From Zongyangia gallinarum (GTDB taxonomy: Bacteria; Bacillota; Clostridia; Oscillospirales; Ruminococcaceae), in NCBI GenBank assembly GCA_904419315.1, contig CAJFQY010000037.1, positions 1-14,322 on the forward strand: DNA of 14,322 bases, given 5' to 3'. The notes under the pieces were generated by a model. That model searched no databases. It was not told the DNA's origin and saw only the letters and a list, made by a program, of their open reading frames with translations. The position numbers and the translations under genes are program-made. Positions 6,350 to 13,210 of the stretch are shown piece after piece (the first letter of the stretch is position 1; each line of letters begins with the position of its first letter).

Positions 6350-6381
6350 TATGCAGTATTGCAAATGAGGAGGGAATTGTT

Positions 6382-7668
6382 ATGGCAGTAGACCAAATAC
6401 TAAACGATTATGCCAGAACGGCTGTCCCCGCAGATCAGAGGAAAGGCTGGATCTCCATGGGATGTATCTGGGCAGGCGTGGGCATTAGTCTGGGCCTGAT
6501 TGTTACCGGTGGAACCTTGGGAGACGGATTGACTTTCCAGCATGCGTTATTGGCAGCTTTTATTGGCGGTGCAGTCCTTGCCCTGGTGACATCACTGTGC
6601 GGAATTGTTGGCGCGAAAACTGGTTTTTCCACAGCTATGGTCAGTCAGTTTACCTTTGGAAAAGCCGCAATTATCATCATTGCAGTGATCCAGGCTTTCG
6701 GATCTTTCGGATGGTTTGGCGTGCAATTAGGACTTTTTGGAGACACAGCAGCCACCACATGGGAAATGGTCTTTCACCAATCAGTTTCTCCGCTTCTCTG
6801 TATTGTGATCGGCGGCATTTTGATGATCTTATCTTCTACCTTTGGATATAAGGCGCAAGATATTCTGAGTAAAGTGGCAGTACCACTTCTTTTGATCCTT
6901 CTTCTGGCATCGCTGTGGAAGGTCGTTTCTGGCATGTCCTTGACAGAAATTTGGAACATGCGTGGTTCAGGTGAACCCATTACCATCGGCTACGGTGTCT
7001 CGGTGGCAGTGGCATCCTTCATTGTAGGCGCGGTTGTAGCGCCGGATGTCTCCCGATATGCAAAATCTCCGAAACATACAGTGGGCGCGGCTGTCATGGC
7101 CTTCGCCATTGTGGTTCCCATCATGATGCTCATCGGCGTTATCACCTGCCAGGCCACGGGCGAATGGGATATTGTACAGATTATGCTCAAATTAGGCTGG
7201 GGTATCATTGCTCTTATTATCTTACTTATCGCCCAGTGGAACTCTAATGACAACAATCTGTATTGCTCTACCCTTGGTTTTTCAGTTGTCTTTAAGAAAA
7301 TGAAGAAATACCAGCTCAACGCTTTGTCGGGATTAATCGGTATTATTTTGGCGCTGACCGGTATCTATCAGAATTTCACAACCTTTCTCAATTATCTGGG
7401 CGTTTTGATTCCTCCAATGGGTGGAGTAATCATTGCAGACTATTATTTCTTCAACTCTCAGTACTATGAGGAAAAATACATTGATAGATTAAGAAAAGTC
7501 AATATCCCGGCTTGTACCGCCTGGATTATTGGATCTATTGTGTCTTATTTGACGACCTATACACCCATTACCCTGACTACAGCTCCTGCGATTGATGGCA
7601 TGATCGTCAGCTTTATCGTCCATTTTGTATGGATGAAGGTGAAAAGACAAAATTCGCTTGTAGACTAA
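6382..7668 (+). CDS. NCS1-family permease, CodB (cytosine permease) subgroup
   Basis: 428 residues, close to the 419 of E. coli CodB, with about 12 hydrophobic segments; a cytoplasmic-membrane cation symporter for a nucleobase or related ring compound. CodB-like features in order are VTGGTLGDGL 41-50, GAKTGFST 77-84, FGWFGVQ 109-115, PDVSRYAKS 221-229, WNSNDNNLY 286-294 (CodB has WTTNDNALY) and IPPMGGVIIADY 343-354. The ATG at 6382 has GAGGAGGG at 6367-6374 in front of it; the frame is open back to 6229 but that stretch is the promoter and leader and lacks family similarity. No cytosine deaminase is present in the window. Amidohydrolase-type genes follow instead, so the substrate may be uracil, allantoin, a hydantoin or another ureide rather than cytosine. 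That is inference. Confidence 0.92.
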   Translation: MAVDQILNDYARTAVPADQRKGWISMGCIWAGVGISLGLIVTGGTLGDGLTFQHALLAAFIGGAVLALVTSLCGIVGAKTGFSTAMVSQFTFGKAAIIIIAVIQAFGSFGWFGVQLGLFGDTAATTWEMVFHQSVSPLLCIVIGGILMILSSTFGYKAQDILSKVAVPLLLILLLASLWKVVSGMSLTEIWNMRGSGEPITIGYGVSVAVASFIVGAVVAPDVSRYAKSPKHTVGAAVMAFAIVVPIMMLIGVITCQATGEWDIVQIMLKLGWGIIALIILLIAQWNSNDNNLYCSTLGFSVVFKKMKKYQLNALSGLIGIILALTGIYQNFTTFLNYLGVLIPPMGGVIIADYYFFNSQYYEEKYIDRLRKVNIPACTAWIIGSIVSYLTTYTPITLTTAPAIDGMIVSFIVHFVWMKVKRQNSLVD

Positions 7669-7694
7669 TTTATTCCGAAAGTCGACCATTTTGA

Positions 7695-7738
7695 AAAACG
7701 GGTGTCCACCGTGAGAATTCACTGTGTGAGCCCGTTTT
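7695..7738 (+). repeat. Long stem-loop between permease and nitrilase genes
   Basis: AAAACGGG 7695-7702 pairs with CCCGTTTT 7731-7738. Inside, CAC-c-GTGA 7707-7714 pairs with TCAC-t-GTG 7719-7726 around a GAAT loop, separated from the outer stem by a symmetric 4x4 internal loop. It ends 5 nt before GAAGGAG (7744-7750). The T run is short (TTTT, partly inside the stem), so this is more likely a partial terminator, RNA-processing or stability element than a full terminator. Confidence 0.6.
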
Positions 7739-7767
7739 CTCACGAAGGAGAAAAGAGGTATGCAAAG

Positions 7768-8589
7768 ATGCGCAAGATGACACTGGGACTGGTGCAGATG
7801 GATTGCAAAATGATGGATAAAGCGGCCAATGTAGAAAAGGCCATCGCTTATATGGAAGAAGCGGCCGAGAAAAACGTGGATCTTATCTGTTTCCCAGAGA
7901 TGTTCTCTACCGGCTATAGCCCGGACATTATCGGCAAACGTTATGGCGAGCTGGCAGAGGATCCGGAAGGGGAGACCTTCCAGAAGCTGGCGGCATACGC
8001 GAAAAAGCTTCATATGTATGTGGTAGCTCCCATCGTCCTCAACAGTGATATCCCCGGCGTGCTCTACAACGGACTGATTGTCATCGACCGAGAGGGCAAG
8101 CTAATGGGCACCTACAACAAGACCCATTTATGGGCTGGAGAGCGCTATTATTTCCGTCCAGGCTATGAGTATCCTGTTTTTGAGATGGATTTCGGCAAGG
8201 TGGGGATGATGATCTGCTATGACGGCGGATTCCCGGAAGTGGCCAGAATCCTGACCCTCAACGGTGCGGAGTTAATTCTCTGCCCCTCTGCTTTCCCCAT
8301 CTGGGACAAGGATATGTGGGATATCTATTTTATGTCCCGTTCCCTGGAAAATGCCTGCTTTGTGGCCGGCATTAACCGGGTAGGTGTAGAGGGCAACTGC
8401 AGCATGTTTGGAGATAACAAGGTCTTTAATCCTCGCGGCAAGCTGTTGGCCGAGGCTGGCGTGGATACCGAGGAATTGCTGGTCTGTACGATTGATCTGG
8501 ATGAGGTGGCCGACTCCAGAGAAAAAGAGGTCATTTATCTCAAGGACCGCCGTCCTACATCCTATGGCCGCCTGACCGAAGAATACTAA
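7768..8589 (+). CDS. Nitrilase-superfamily (carbon-nitrogen hydrolase) amidohydrolase
   Basis: 273 residues from the ATG at 7768. The Glu-Lys-Cys triad of the superfamily is complete: E44 in CFPEMFSTGY, K118 in YNKTHLW, C150 in MMICYDGGFPE. Members hydrolyse amides or N-carbamoyl groups in the cytoplasm; the type fits N-carbamoyl amino acid, beta-ureidopropionate or omega-amide hydrolysis. Placement behind a nucleobase-type permease favours an N-carbamoyl (ureido) substrate, by inference. Start choice: ATG 7760 is out of frame. In-frame ATGs are at 7768 and 7777, with GAAGGAG at 7744-7750 and AGAGG at 7754-7758 upstream; 7768 gives the better spacing to AGAGG and the usual N-terminus just before LGLVQMD. 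The DUF1177 gene follows 12 nt after the stop, so they are cotranscribed. Confidence 0.92.
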   Translation: MRKMTLGLVQMDCKMMDKAANVEKAIAYMEEAAEKNVDLICFPEMFSTGYSPDIIGKRYGELAEDPEGETFQKLAAYAKKLHMYVVAPIVLNSDIPGVLYNGLIVIDREGKLMGTYNKTHLWAGERYYFRPGYEYPVFEMDFGKVGMMICYDGGFPEVARILTLNGAELILCPSAFPIWDKDMWDIYFMSRSLENACFVAGINRVGVEGNCSMFGDNKVFNPRGKLLAEAGVDTEELLVCTIDLDEVADSREKEVIYLKDRRPTSYGRLTEEY

Positions 8590-8601
8590 GGGAGGAAAAA
8601 T

Positions 8602-9537
8602 ATGCTCATCAAACAGCTTATTGAGCTTTACGATCTGCTGGATGCGGCTGACGCCAGCGGGGAGAAGGCGATGGCCTACCTTAAAGGTATTGCACCTGAC
8701 TGCAATGTAGAGGTTTATCCTCTGGAGGGTCCTCAGGGAAAGACAGATATGATTAAGGTGCGGATTCCAGGCCGGTGTGGCAAGTCCTCCGGAGGAGACG
8801 CTCCCACCATCGGACTGCTTGGCCGCCTGGGAGGGCTAGGCGCCCGCCCGGAGCGGATCGGCTTTGTCTCCGATGGGGACGGCGCGCTGATCGCGTTGTC
8901 GCTGGCGGCAAAGCTTTTGGATATGCAGAAAAAAGGGGATGTGCTGGAGGGGGATGTGTTCATCTCCACGCATATCTGCCCTAACGCGCCGACCCAGCCC
9001 CATAAGCCGGTGCCTTTTATGGGTTCGCCGGTGGAGATGTCCCAGGTGAATCGGGAGGAAGTGACCCCGGAACTGGACGCCATTTTGTGCGTGGATACCA
9101 CCAAAGGCAACCGGATTATCAACCATCGGGGATTTGCCATTTCTCCGACGGTGAAAGAGGGATATATCCTCAAAGTGAGCGAATCTCTGCTGGATATCAT
9201 GGAGATTACCACAGGCCAGCTGCCCCAAGTATTTGCGCTGTCCACCCAGGATATCACCCCCTATGGCAATGGGCTGTATCATCTCAACAGCATCCTGCAG
9301 CCCTGTACGGCTACAGATGCTCCGGTGGTAGGGGTGGCCATTACAGCGCAGACAACCGTTCCCGGCTGCGCCACCGGTGCTAGCCACCTCACCGATATAG
9401 AGGAAGCAGCCCGATTTATGCTGGAGGTTGCAAAAGCCTACGGCAGGGGAGATTGCAGCTTTTATGACCCAGAGGAGTTTGACAGTATAGTAAAGCTTTA
9501 CGGGTCTATGAAACATTTGCAAACCAAGGGGAAATAG
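8602..9537 (+). CDS. DUF1177 family protein
   Basis: 311 residues, matching the full DUF1177 family in length and in its conserved core: KTDMIKVRIPG 47-57, GGDAPTIGLLGRLGGLGARP 64-83, IGFVSDGDGAL 86-96, GDVFISTHICPNAPT 117-131, and PVPFMGSPVEM 136-146. No signal peptide or membrane segment. The function is not established. Conserved acidic and His residues (D66, D91, D93, H124, H134, D165, H262) and the C-terminal pattern TTVPGCATGASHLTDIEEA (251-269) are reminiscent of metal-dependent M20/M42-type hydrolases; this is a visual impression, not a tested homology. GGGAGG at 8590-8595 lies 6 nt before ATG 8602. It sits between two likely hydrolase genes in one operon, which supports an enzymatic role on the same substrate. 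Confidence 0.9.
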   Translation: MLIKQLIELYDLLDAADASGEKAMAYLKGIAPDCNVEVYPLEGPQGKTDMIKVRIPGRCGKSSGGDAPTIGLLGRLGGLGARPERIGFVSDGDGALIALSLAAKLLDMQKKGDVLEGDVFISTHICPNAPTQPHKPVPFMGSPVEMSQVNREEVTPELDAILCVDTTKGNRIINHRGFAISPTVKEGYILKVSESLLDIMEITTGQLPQVFALSTQDITPYGNGLYHLNSILQPCTATDAPVVGVAITAQTTVPGCATGASHLTDIEEAARFMLEVAKAYGRGDCSFYDPEEFDSIVKLYGSMKHLQTKGK

Positions 9538-9569
9538 GCGCCAGACTCGATTTTTATGTGAAAAGAAAG

Positions 9570-9595
9570 ACAGGCCGGGAGTCCTCCCGGCCTGT
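9570..9595 (+). repeat. GC-rich perfect hairpin between the DUF1177 and AroM-family genes
   Basis: ACAGGCCGGGAG 9570-9581 and CTCCCGGCCTGT 9584-9595 form a perfect 12-bp stem with a very short loop. The following sequence, TTGGGCTC, has no U run, so strong termination is unlikely. Within an operon this suggests attenuation, mRNA processing or 3'-end protection of the upstream message. The gap between the two genes here is 86 nt, much longer than the neighbouring junctions. Confidence 0.7.
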
Positions 9596-9623
9596 TTGGG
9601 CTCAATGGAAAAGAGGGAGAACT

Positions 9624-10310
9624 ATGATTAAAGTTGGAGCAATTACCGTAGGACAGTCCCCGAGAGTCGATGTGACAGACGATATCCTCCCAATTTTAGG
9701 GGACGATATCCAGCTGATACAGGCTGGGGCGCTGGATCATATGACGCCAGAGCAGCTGCGGGCCATCGAGCCGCAGCAGGGGGATTATGTCTTGGTTTCC
9801 CGGCTGAAAGATGGCACCAGCGTCCGCTTTGCCGAACGACATATTCTACCCCGGCTGCAAGAGGCCATCGACACCTTGACAGCCCAAGGTGTGCAGATGA
9901 TTCTCATGTTCTGTACAGGGGAATTTCCACCGCAGTTACAGGCGCAGGTCCCCTTGATTTATCCCTGCCGGCTGCTGGACGGATTGGTGCCCGCTCTGGC
10001 GCGGCGCGGAAAAATCGGCGTGGTAGTACCGGATATTTCCCAAAAAGAACAGAATATTCGGCGGTGGGATGGCATTGCCAAGGAAGTCCATGTGGTGGCG
10101 GCGTCTCCCTACGCTGATATGGAGGGGATCCAGTCCGCCGCGGAAAAGCTCCGCGAGCTGGATGTTGACCTGCTTATCTTGGACTGCATCGGCTATACGG
10201 TGAAGATGAAACGGATTTTTCACCAGGCGACGGGGAAGCCGGTTCTGCTGCCCCGAACAGTACTGGCACGGGTGGTAAGAGAATTGGCCGGTGAGGAGGA
10301 AGCGCTATGA
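9624..10310 (+). CDS. AroM family protein
   Basis: 228 residues, nearly identical in length to E. coli AroM (225). The N-terminus KVGAITVGQSPRVDVTDDI is the family signature, followed by DHMTPEQL, LVSRLKDGTSV and the core segments LMFCTGEFP (C97) and LLILDCIGYT (C188). Two cysteines in equivalent half-sites recall the two-base Asp/Glu/hydantoin racemase fold; the catalytic claim is inference, since AroM itself has no firmly known function. ATG 9624 is preferred to the upstream GTG at 9558 because GAGGGAGA (9613-9620) precedes it and homologues start at this point. The stop overlaps the next start (ATGA, 10307-10310), so translation of the two is coupled. Confidence 0.9.
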   Translation: MIKVGAITVGQSPRVDVTDDILPILGDDIQLIQAGALDHMTPEQLRAIEPQQGDYVLVSRLKDGTSVRFAERHILPRLQEAIDTLTAQGVQMILMFCTGEFPPQLQAQVPLIYPCRLLDGLVPALARRGKIGVVVPDISQKEQNIRRWDGIAKEVHVVAASPYADMEGIQSAAEKLRELDVDLLILDCIGYTVKMKRIFHQATGKPVLLPRTVLARVVRELAGEEEAL

Positions 10311-11251
10311 CACTGCTGGAGAGATCAAAAAAAATCCTGGCAGATTGTATGGGAATACGGCCAGGGGAACAGGTGCTCATTGTGACCGATGATGGGAAGG
10401 AAAACATCGGACGAGTTCTCTACCAGGCTGCAAGGGAGATGGGCGCAGAGGCATTGCTTATGCAGATGCTCCCCCGGGAGGTATCGGGACAGGAACCTCC
10501 GGCGGCGGTGGCGCAAGCCATGAAAAGCGCCGATGTGGTGCTGGTTCCCACCGCTCAGTCCCTCACCCATACGAATGCCCGGATTCAGGCGGTGAAGGCC
10601 GGCGCTCGGATCGCCACCATGCCGGACATCACCGAGGAGATGTTTCAGCGGGGGGCGATATGCGCTGACTATGGAGAAGTGGAACGTCTGACCCTGAGGA
10701 TAACAGACCTTTTGACCCAAGCAAAAAGCGCCACCATTGTCAAGGAGGGGCATACCCTGCGGCTGAACTTAGACGGCAGAAAGGGAATTGCCAGCACCGG
10801 TGTTTATAAGCAGCCGGGCCAAGCAGGGAACCTGCCCTCCGGAGAAGCCTATATTGCGCCCCGGGAGGACGCCTGTGACGGAGAGATGCTCATTGATGGC
10901 TCTATGGTAGGCATCGGCCGATTGGAGGAGCCGCTGTATGTGGAGATCTCTGGCGGCAAGCTGCGGCGGATCTCGGGAAAACAGAGTGAAAAGGTGGCCT
11001 TCTTAACCGAAGATGAACACAGCGCCACCCTTGGCGAACTGGGAATCGGAACCAACCGAGGCGCTGTTCTCTGCGGTCAGATTTTGGAGGACGAGAAGAT
11101 TTATGGCACCGTCCACATCGCCTTTGGAACCAATACCTCCTTTGGCGGCACCAACAAAGCGGACTGCCATTTGGACGGAGTTATCCTCAAGCCGGACCTA
11201 TATTTGGATGACAAATTGATCTTAAAGGGCGGGGAATTCGTTTTCGAATAG
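10307..11251 (+). CDS. M29-aminopeptidase-like (aminopeptidase T family) metalloprotein
   Basis: 314 residues, clearly shorter than the roughly 400-residue AmpS/AmpT enzymes but of the size of the 'leucyl aminopeptidase-like' subgroup. The C-terminal half carries the pattern of M29 metal ligands: LPSGEAY (E180), GELGIGTN (E244), GTVHIAFG (H270) and CHLDGVI (H288, D290). The N-terminal half is a Rossmann-like segment (RPGEQVLIVTDDG, 18-30) as in the family. M29 members remove N-terminal amino acids using two metal ions. The non-haem iron enzyme NicX (2,5-dihydroxypyridine dioxygenase) shares this fold, so annotation as a peptidase is not secure. It ends the central operon. GAGGAGGA at 10293-10300 precedes the ATG, which overlaps the AroM-family stop. 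Confidence 0.82.
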   Translation: MTLLERSKKILADCMGIRPGEQVLIVTDDGKENIGRVLYQAAREMGAEALLMQMLPREVSGQEPPAAVAQAMKSADVVLVPTAQSLTHTNARIQAVKAGARIATMPDITEEMFQRGAICADYGEVERLTLRITDLLTQAKSATIVKEGHTLRLNLDGRKGIASTGVYKQPGQAGNLPSGEAYIAPREDACDGEMLIDGSMVGIGRLEEPLYVEISGGKLRRISGKQSEKVAFLTEDEHSATLGELGIGTNRGAVLCGQILEDEKIYGTVHIAFGTNTSFGGTNKADCHLDGVILKPDLYLDDKLILKGGEFVFE

Positions 11252-11314
11252 AAAAAGAACCCCTGTGGCGCCGCCCGGTTCAAAAAGGCAATTTTCTTGT
11301 CTCCCATGAGAATA

Positions 11315-11346
11315 AAAAAGCTGTAGAAAATTTTCTACAGCTTTTT
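11315..11346. terminator. Bidirectional terminator between convergent operons
   Basis: A perfect 32-nt palindrome has arms AAAAAGCTGTAGAAAA (11315-11330) and its exact complement (11331-11346). The T-rich 3' ends work in both directions. It lies between the M29-like stop (11251) and the - strand nitrilase stop (11349-11351). Confidence 0.9.
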
Positions 11347-11348
11347 AT

Positions 11349-12161
11349 TTATCGATAAAGCTCTGGCCTTCTTCCAGCCAGAAAAAAGGGCTCTTTCATT
11401 GAGGACATCCCCTTCTCCCGCAGCCGGTTGAGAGGCTGGCCAGGGAGGGAAGCCACTGTTAACTCCCCTTCCTCCCCAAAGGATTCCGCCAGGACCTGGC
11501 CCCGCGGATCAAAGACCATGGCCCCTCCGGAAAAGCGGGCCCGATCTCCGCAGGGCCCTAAAGCATTGCAGCAGCCCACATAGGCCCCGGCATCATAAGC
11601 CCGGGCGGAAAGGGTGCGGCTCCAGCTTTCCCGCCGGCGGCGGGGGGCCAGGGGAGAGGCGAAGGGATAGAGCAGAACCTCCGCGCCTCGCAAAACCAAG
11701 GTGGAAGAGATCTCAGGATAGTGGGCCTCCAGGCAGAGGGCGATGCCGACCTTCCCTTTGGGCGTCTTAAAAACGGGGAGCACATCCCCGGGAGCGAAGG
11801 ATTCCAGCTCCCGGCGCCCCAGGTGGGTTTTGCGGTAGGAAAAAATTTCCCCCTCCGGCGTACAGAGCAGCTGAGAAAGATAGGGCTTATCCTCCGCGGA
11901 TGTCTCGGCAAATCCGGCGCAGATGGAGAGGCCATAGCGCCGCGCTATCCGGGATAGGGATTGGGGAATAAAGCCGGACAGCGGCTGGGCCAGCTGGGCA
12001 GCCCCGTGATAGCCGGTGACGGAAAGCTCGGGAAAACAGAGCAAATCCACCCCATGGGCCTGCGCCTTTTGACAGAAGGAGTTTATCCGGGCCAAATTGC
12101 CCGGGATATCGCCCCTAGTGCTTTGCATCTGCACAAGACCCAGCACCATGTCGTCCACCAA
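11349..12161 (-). CDS. Nitrilase-superfamily amidohydrolase, second in window
   Basis: 270 residues. The triad is complete: E45 in LCFPELSVTGY, K111 in YRKTHLG, C143 in IALCLEAHYPE, with the later segments GGAMVFDPRGQVLAES typical of the superfamily. It hydrolyses an unidentified amide or carbamoyl compound in the cytoplasm. It differs from the nitrilase at 7768-8589 throughout and is not a recent duplicate. Start: AAAGGAGG at 12175-12168 is 6 nt before TTG 12161 and 9 nt before GTG 12158, while ATG 12149 is 18 nt away, so a non-ATG start is most likely; I use TTG. The ribosome binding site lies in a perfect 15-nt palindrome with the TTG. Last gene of the trmO-azlC-azlD operon, 15 nt after azlD. 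Confidence 0.9.
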   Translation of the reverse strand: MVDDMVLGLVQMQSTRGDIPGNLARINSFCQKAQAHGVDLLCFPELSVTGYHGAAQLAQPLSGFIPQSLSRIARRYGLSICAGFAETSAEDKPYLSQLLCTPEGEIFSYRKTHLGRRELESFAPGDVLPVFKTPKGKVGIALCLEAHYPEISSTLVLRGAEVLLYPFASPLAPRRRRESWSRTLSARAYDAGAYVGCCNALGPCGDRARFSGGAMVFDPRGQVLAESFGEEGELTVASLPGQPLNRLREKGMSSMKEPFFLAGRRPELYR

Positions 12162-12174
12162 GGAGGACCTCCTT
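12160..12174 (-). promoter_or_regulatory. Self-complementary ribosome binding site of the second nitrilase gene
   Basis: On the - strand AAGGAGG-T-CCTCCTT is a perfect 15-nt palindrome. It contains the Shine-Dalgarno sequence in its left arm and reaches the TTG start codon in the right arm. Folding would give a short stem hiding the binding site, which could make translation depend on ribosomes arriving from azlD. Confidence 0.6.
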
Positions 12175-12176
12175 TC

Positions 12177-12512
12177 CTATACAAAAACAAACTGCACCAG
12201 CCCCATATACACCAGGGTGCCGGCGGCAATGGATAAAAGCATATTCCGTTTCCACCAGTGCAGCAGCGCTGTTACCCCGATGGCAATGGCCTCGGGGATG
12301 CCGTAGGGCCAATGAAGGAGGGAAATATCCTTGAGGCAGTAGACCACCAACAGCCCAATGACGGCGCAGGGAAGAACCTTGCCCAGATATTGGATGTATT
12401 TCGGGGTGGGTTTATTGGCGGGAAAGAGAAGAAAGGGCAGAAAGCGGGTGAGCATGGTGCCTAAAACCACGGCTGCCACGGTGATGACCGCTTGTCCGGT
12501 TGTCATGGTCAT
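12177..12512 (-). CDS. azlD: Branched-chain amino acid exporter small subunit AzlD
   Basis: 111 residues, four hydrophobic segments, normal for the AzlD family (PF05437; BrnE in Corynebacterium). It pairs with AzlC to export branched-chain amino acids or analogues through the cytoplasmic membrane. The signature TRFLPFLLFP is at 22-31 and LGKVLPCAVIGLLVVYCL at 43-60. The ATG at 12512 overlaps the azlC stop by four bases (ATGA) and follows AAAGGAGG (12530-12523) by 10 nt; a second ATG two codons in (12506) is further from the site. Confidence 0.93.
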   Translation of the reverse strand: MTMTTGQAVITVAAVVLGTMLTRFLPFLLFPANKPTPKYIQYLGKVLPCAVIGLLVVYCLKDISLLHWPYGIPEAIAIGVTALLHWWKRNMLLSIAAGTLVYMGLVQFVFV

Positions 12513-13210
12513 GAGATACCTTCCTCCTTTTGCAGGCGGCCCCGCAGCAAAGTCAGGCCGAGCAGGATCAGAATCATAGACGGGACGATAAAGCTGCCCG
12601 AACCGAGCCCCACCAGGCAGATGGTGGAGGAGACGACGCCGAGAATAGCGGGAACATGCTCTTTTTGGTGAAACCACTGGTCCATGAAGATGACCACAAA
12701 TAGGGCCGTCATCACAAAATTGATCCCCTCCGTGTTAAAATGGATCAGGGACCCCAGCAGTCCTCCCAAGGTGGAGCCTAAAAACCAATAGCAGTGATTG
12801 AGCAGGGTGACAAAAAACATAAACCAGCCTTTGTCCACCCCGGCGGGAGGGTCGTTGTAGCAGTTGATGGTAAAAGATTCGTCACACATGCCAAAAATAA
12901 GATAAAACTTTTTCTTGCCTGTGCCCCGGTATTTGTCCAGCATAGAGATGCCGTAAAACAGATGCCGGGCATTGACCATGAGCGCCAGAAGAAAGGCATG
13001 CAGTGGGTGAAAGGAGGATACCAGGAGGCTGACGGTGACAAACTCCATAGAACCCGCGAAGATGAGCAGACTCATCAGCATGGGATAGACAAAGGAAAAC
13101 CCCATGCTGTTCATATAGATCCCATAGGCAAGGCCTAGGAAGGTAAAACCGGCGCAGATGGGCAGGGTATAGGGAAATGCCGCCTTTAAAGCGGCGCGCT
13201 TTTGATTCAT
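12509..13210 (-). CDS. azlC: Branched-chain amino acid exporter large subunit AzlC
   Basis: 233 residues with about seven to eight hydrophobic segments, the standard AzlC length (PF03591; BrnF in Corynebacterium). Family motifs are LPICAGFTFLGLAYGI (16-31), FAGSMEFV (51-58) and NARHLFYGISM (80-90). With AzlD it forms the membrane exporter; in B. subtilis the homologue gives 4-azaleucine resistance. The ATG at 13210 has a modest AAAAGGA site (13227-13221) at 10-nt spacing. It starts 40 nt after the trmO stop. No Lrp-type azlB regulator is seen in the window. Confidence 0.95.
   Translation of the reverse strand: MNQKRAALKAAFPYTLPICAGFTFLGLAYGIYMNSMGFSFVYPMLMSLLIFAGSMEFVTVSLLVSSFHPLHAFLLALMVNARHLFYGISMLDKYRGTGKKKFYLIFGMCDESFTINCYNDPPAGVDKGWFMFFVTLLNHCYWFLGSTLGGLLGSLIHFNTEGINFVMTALFVVIFMDQWFHQKEHVPAILGVVSSTICLVGLGSGSFIVPSMILILLGLTLLRGRLQKEEGIS

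Noticed and set aside
6229..6381. N-terminal extension of the permease frame
   Set aside because: The stretch holds the promoter and structured leader, shows no family similarity, and ATG 6382 has a strong ribosome binding site.
7489..8013. 174-codon - strand open frame over the permease/nitrilase junction
   Set aside because: It is antisense to two well-supported genes and spans an intergenic hairpin; no family resemblance or ribosome binding site.
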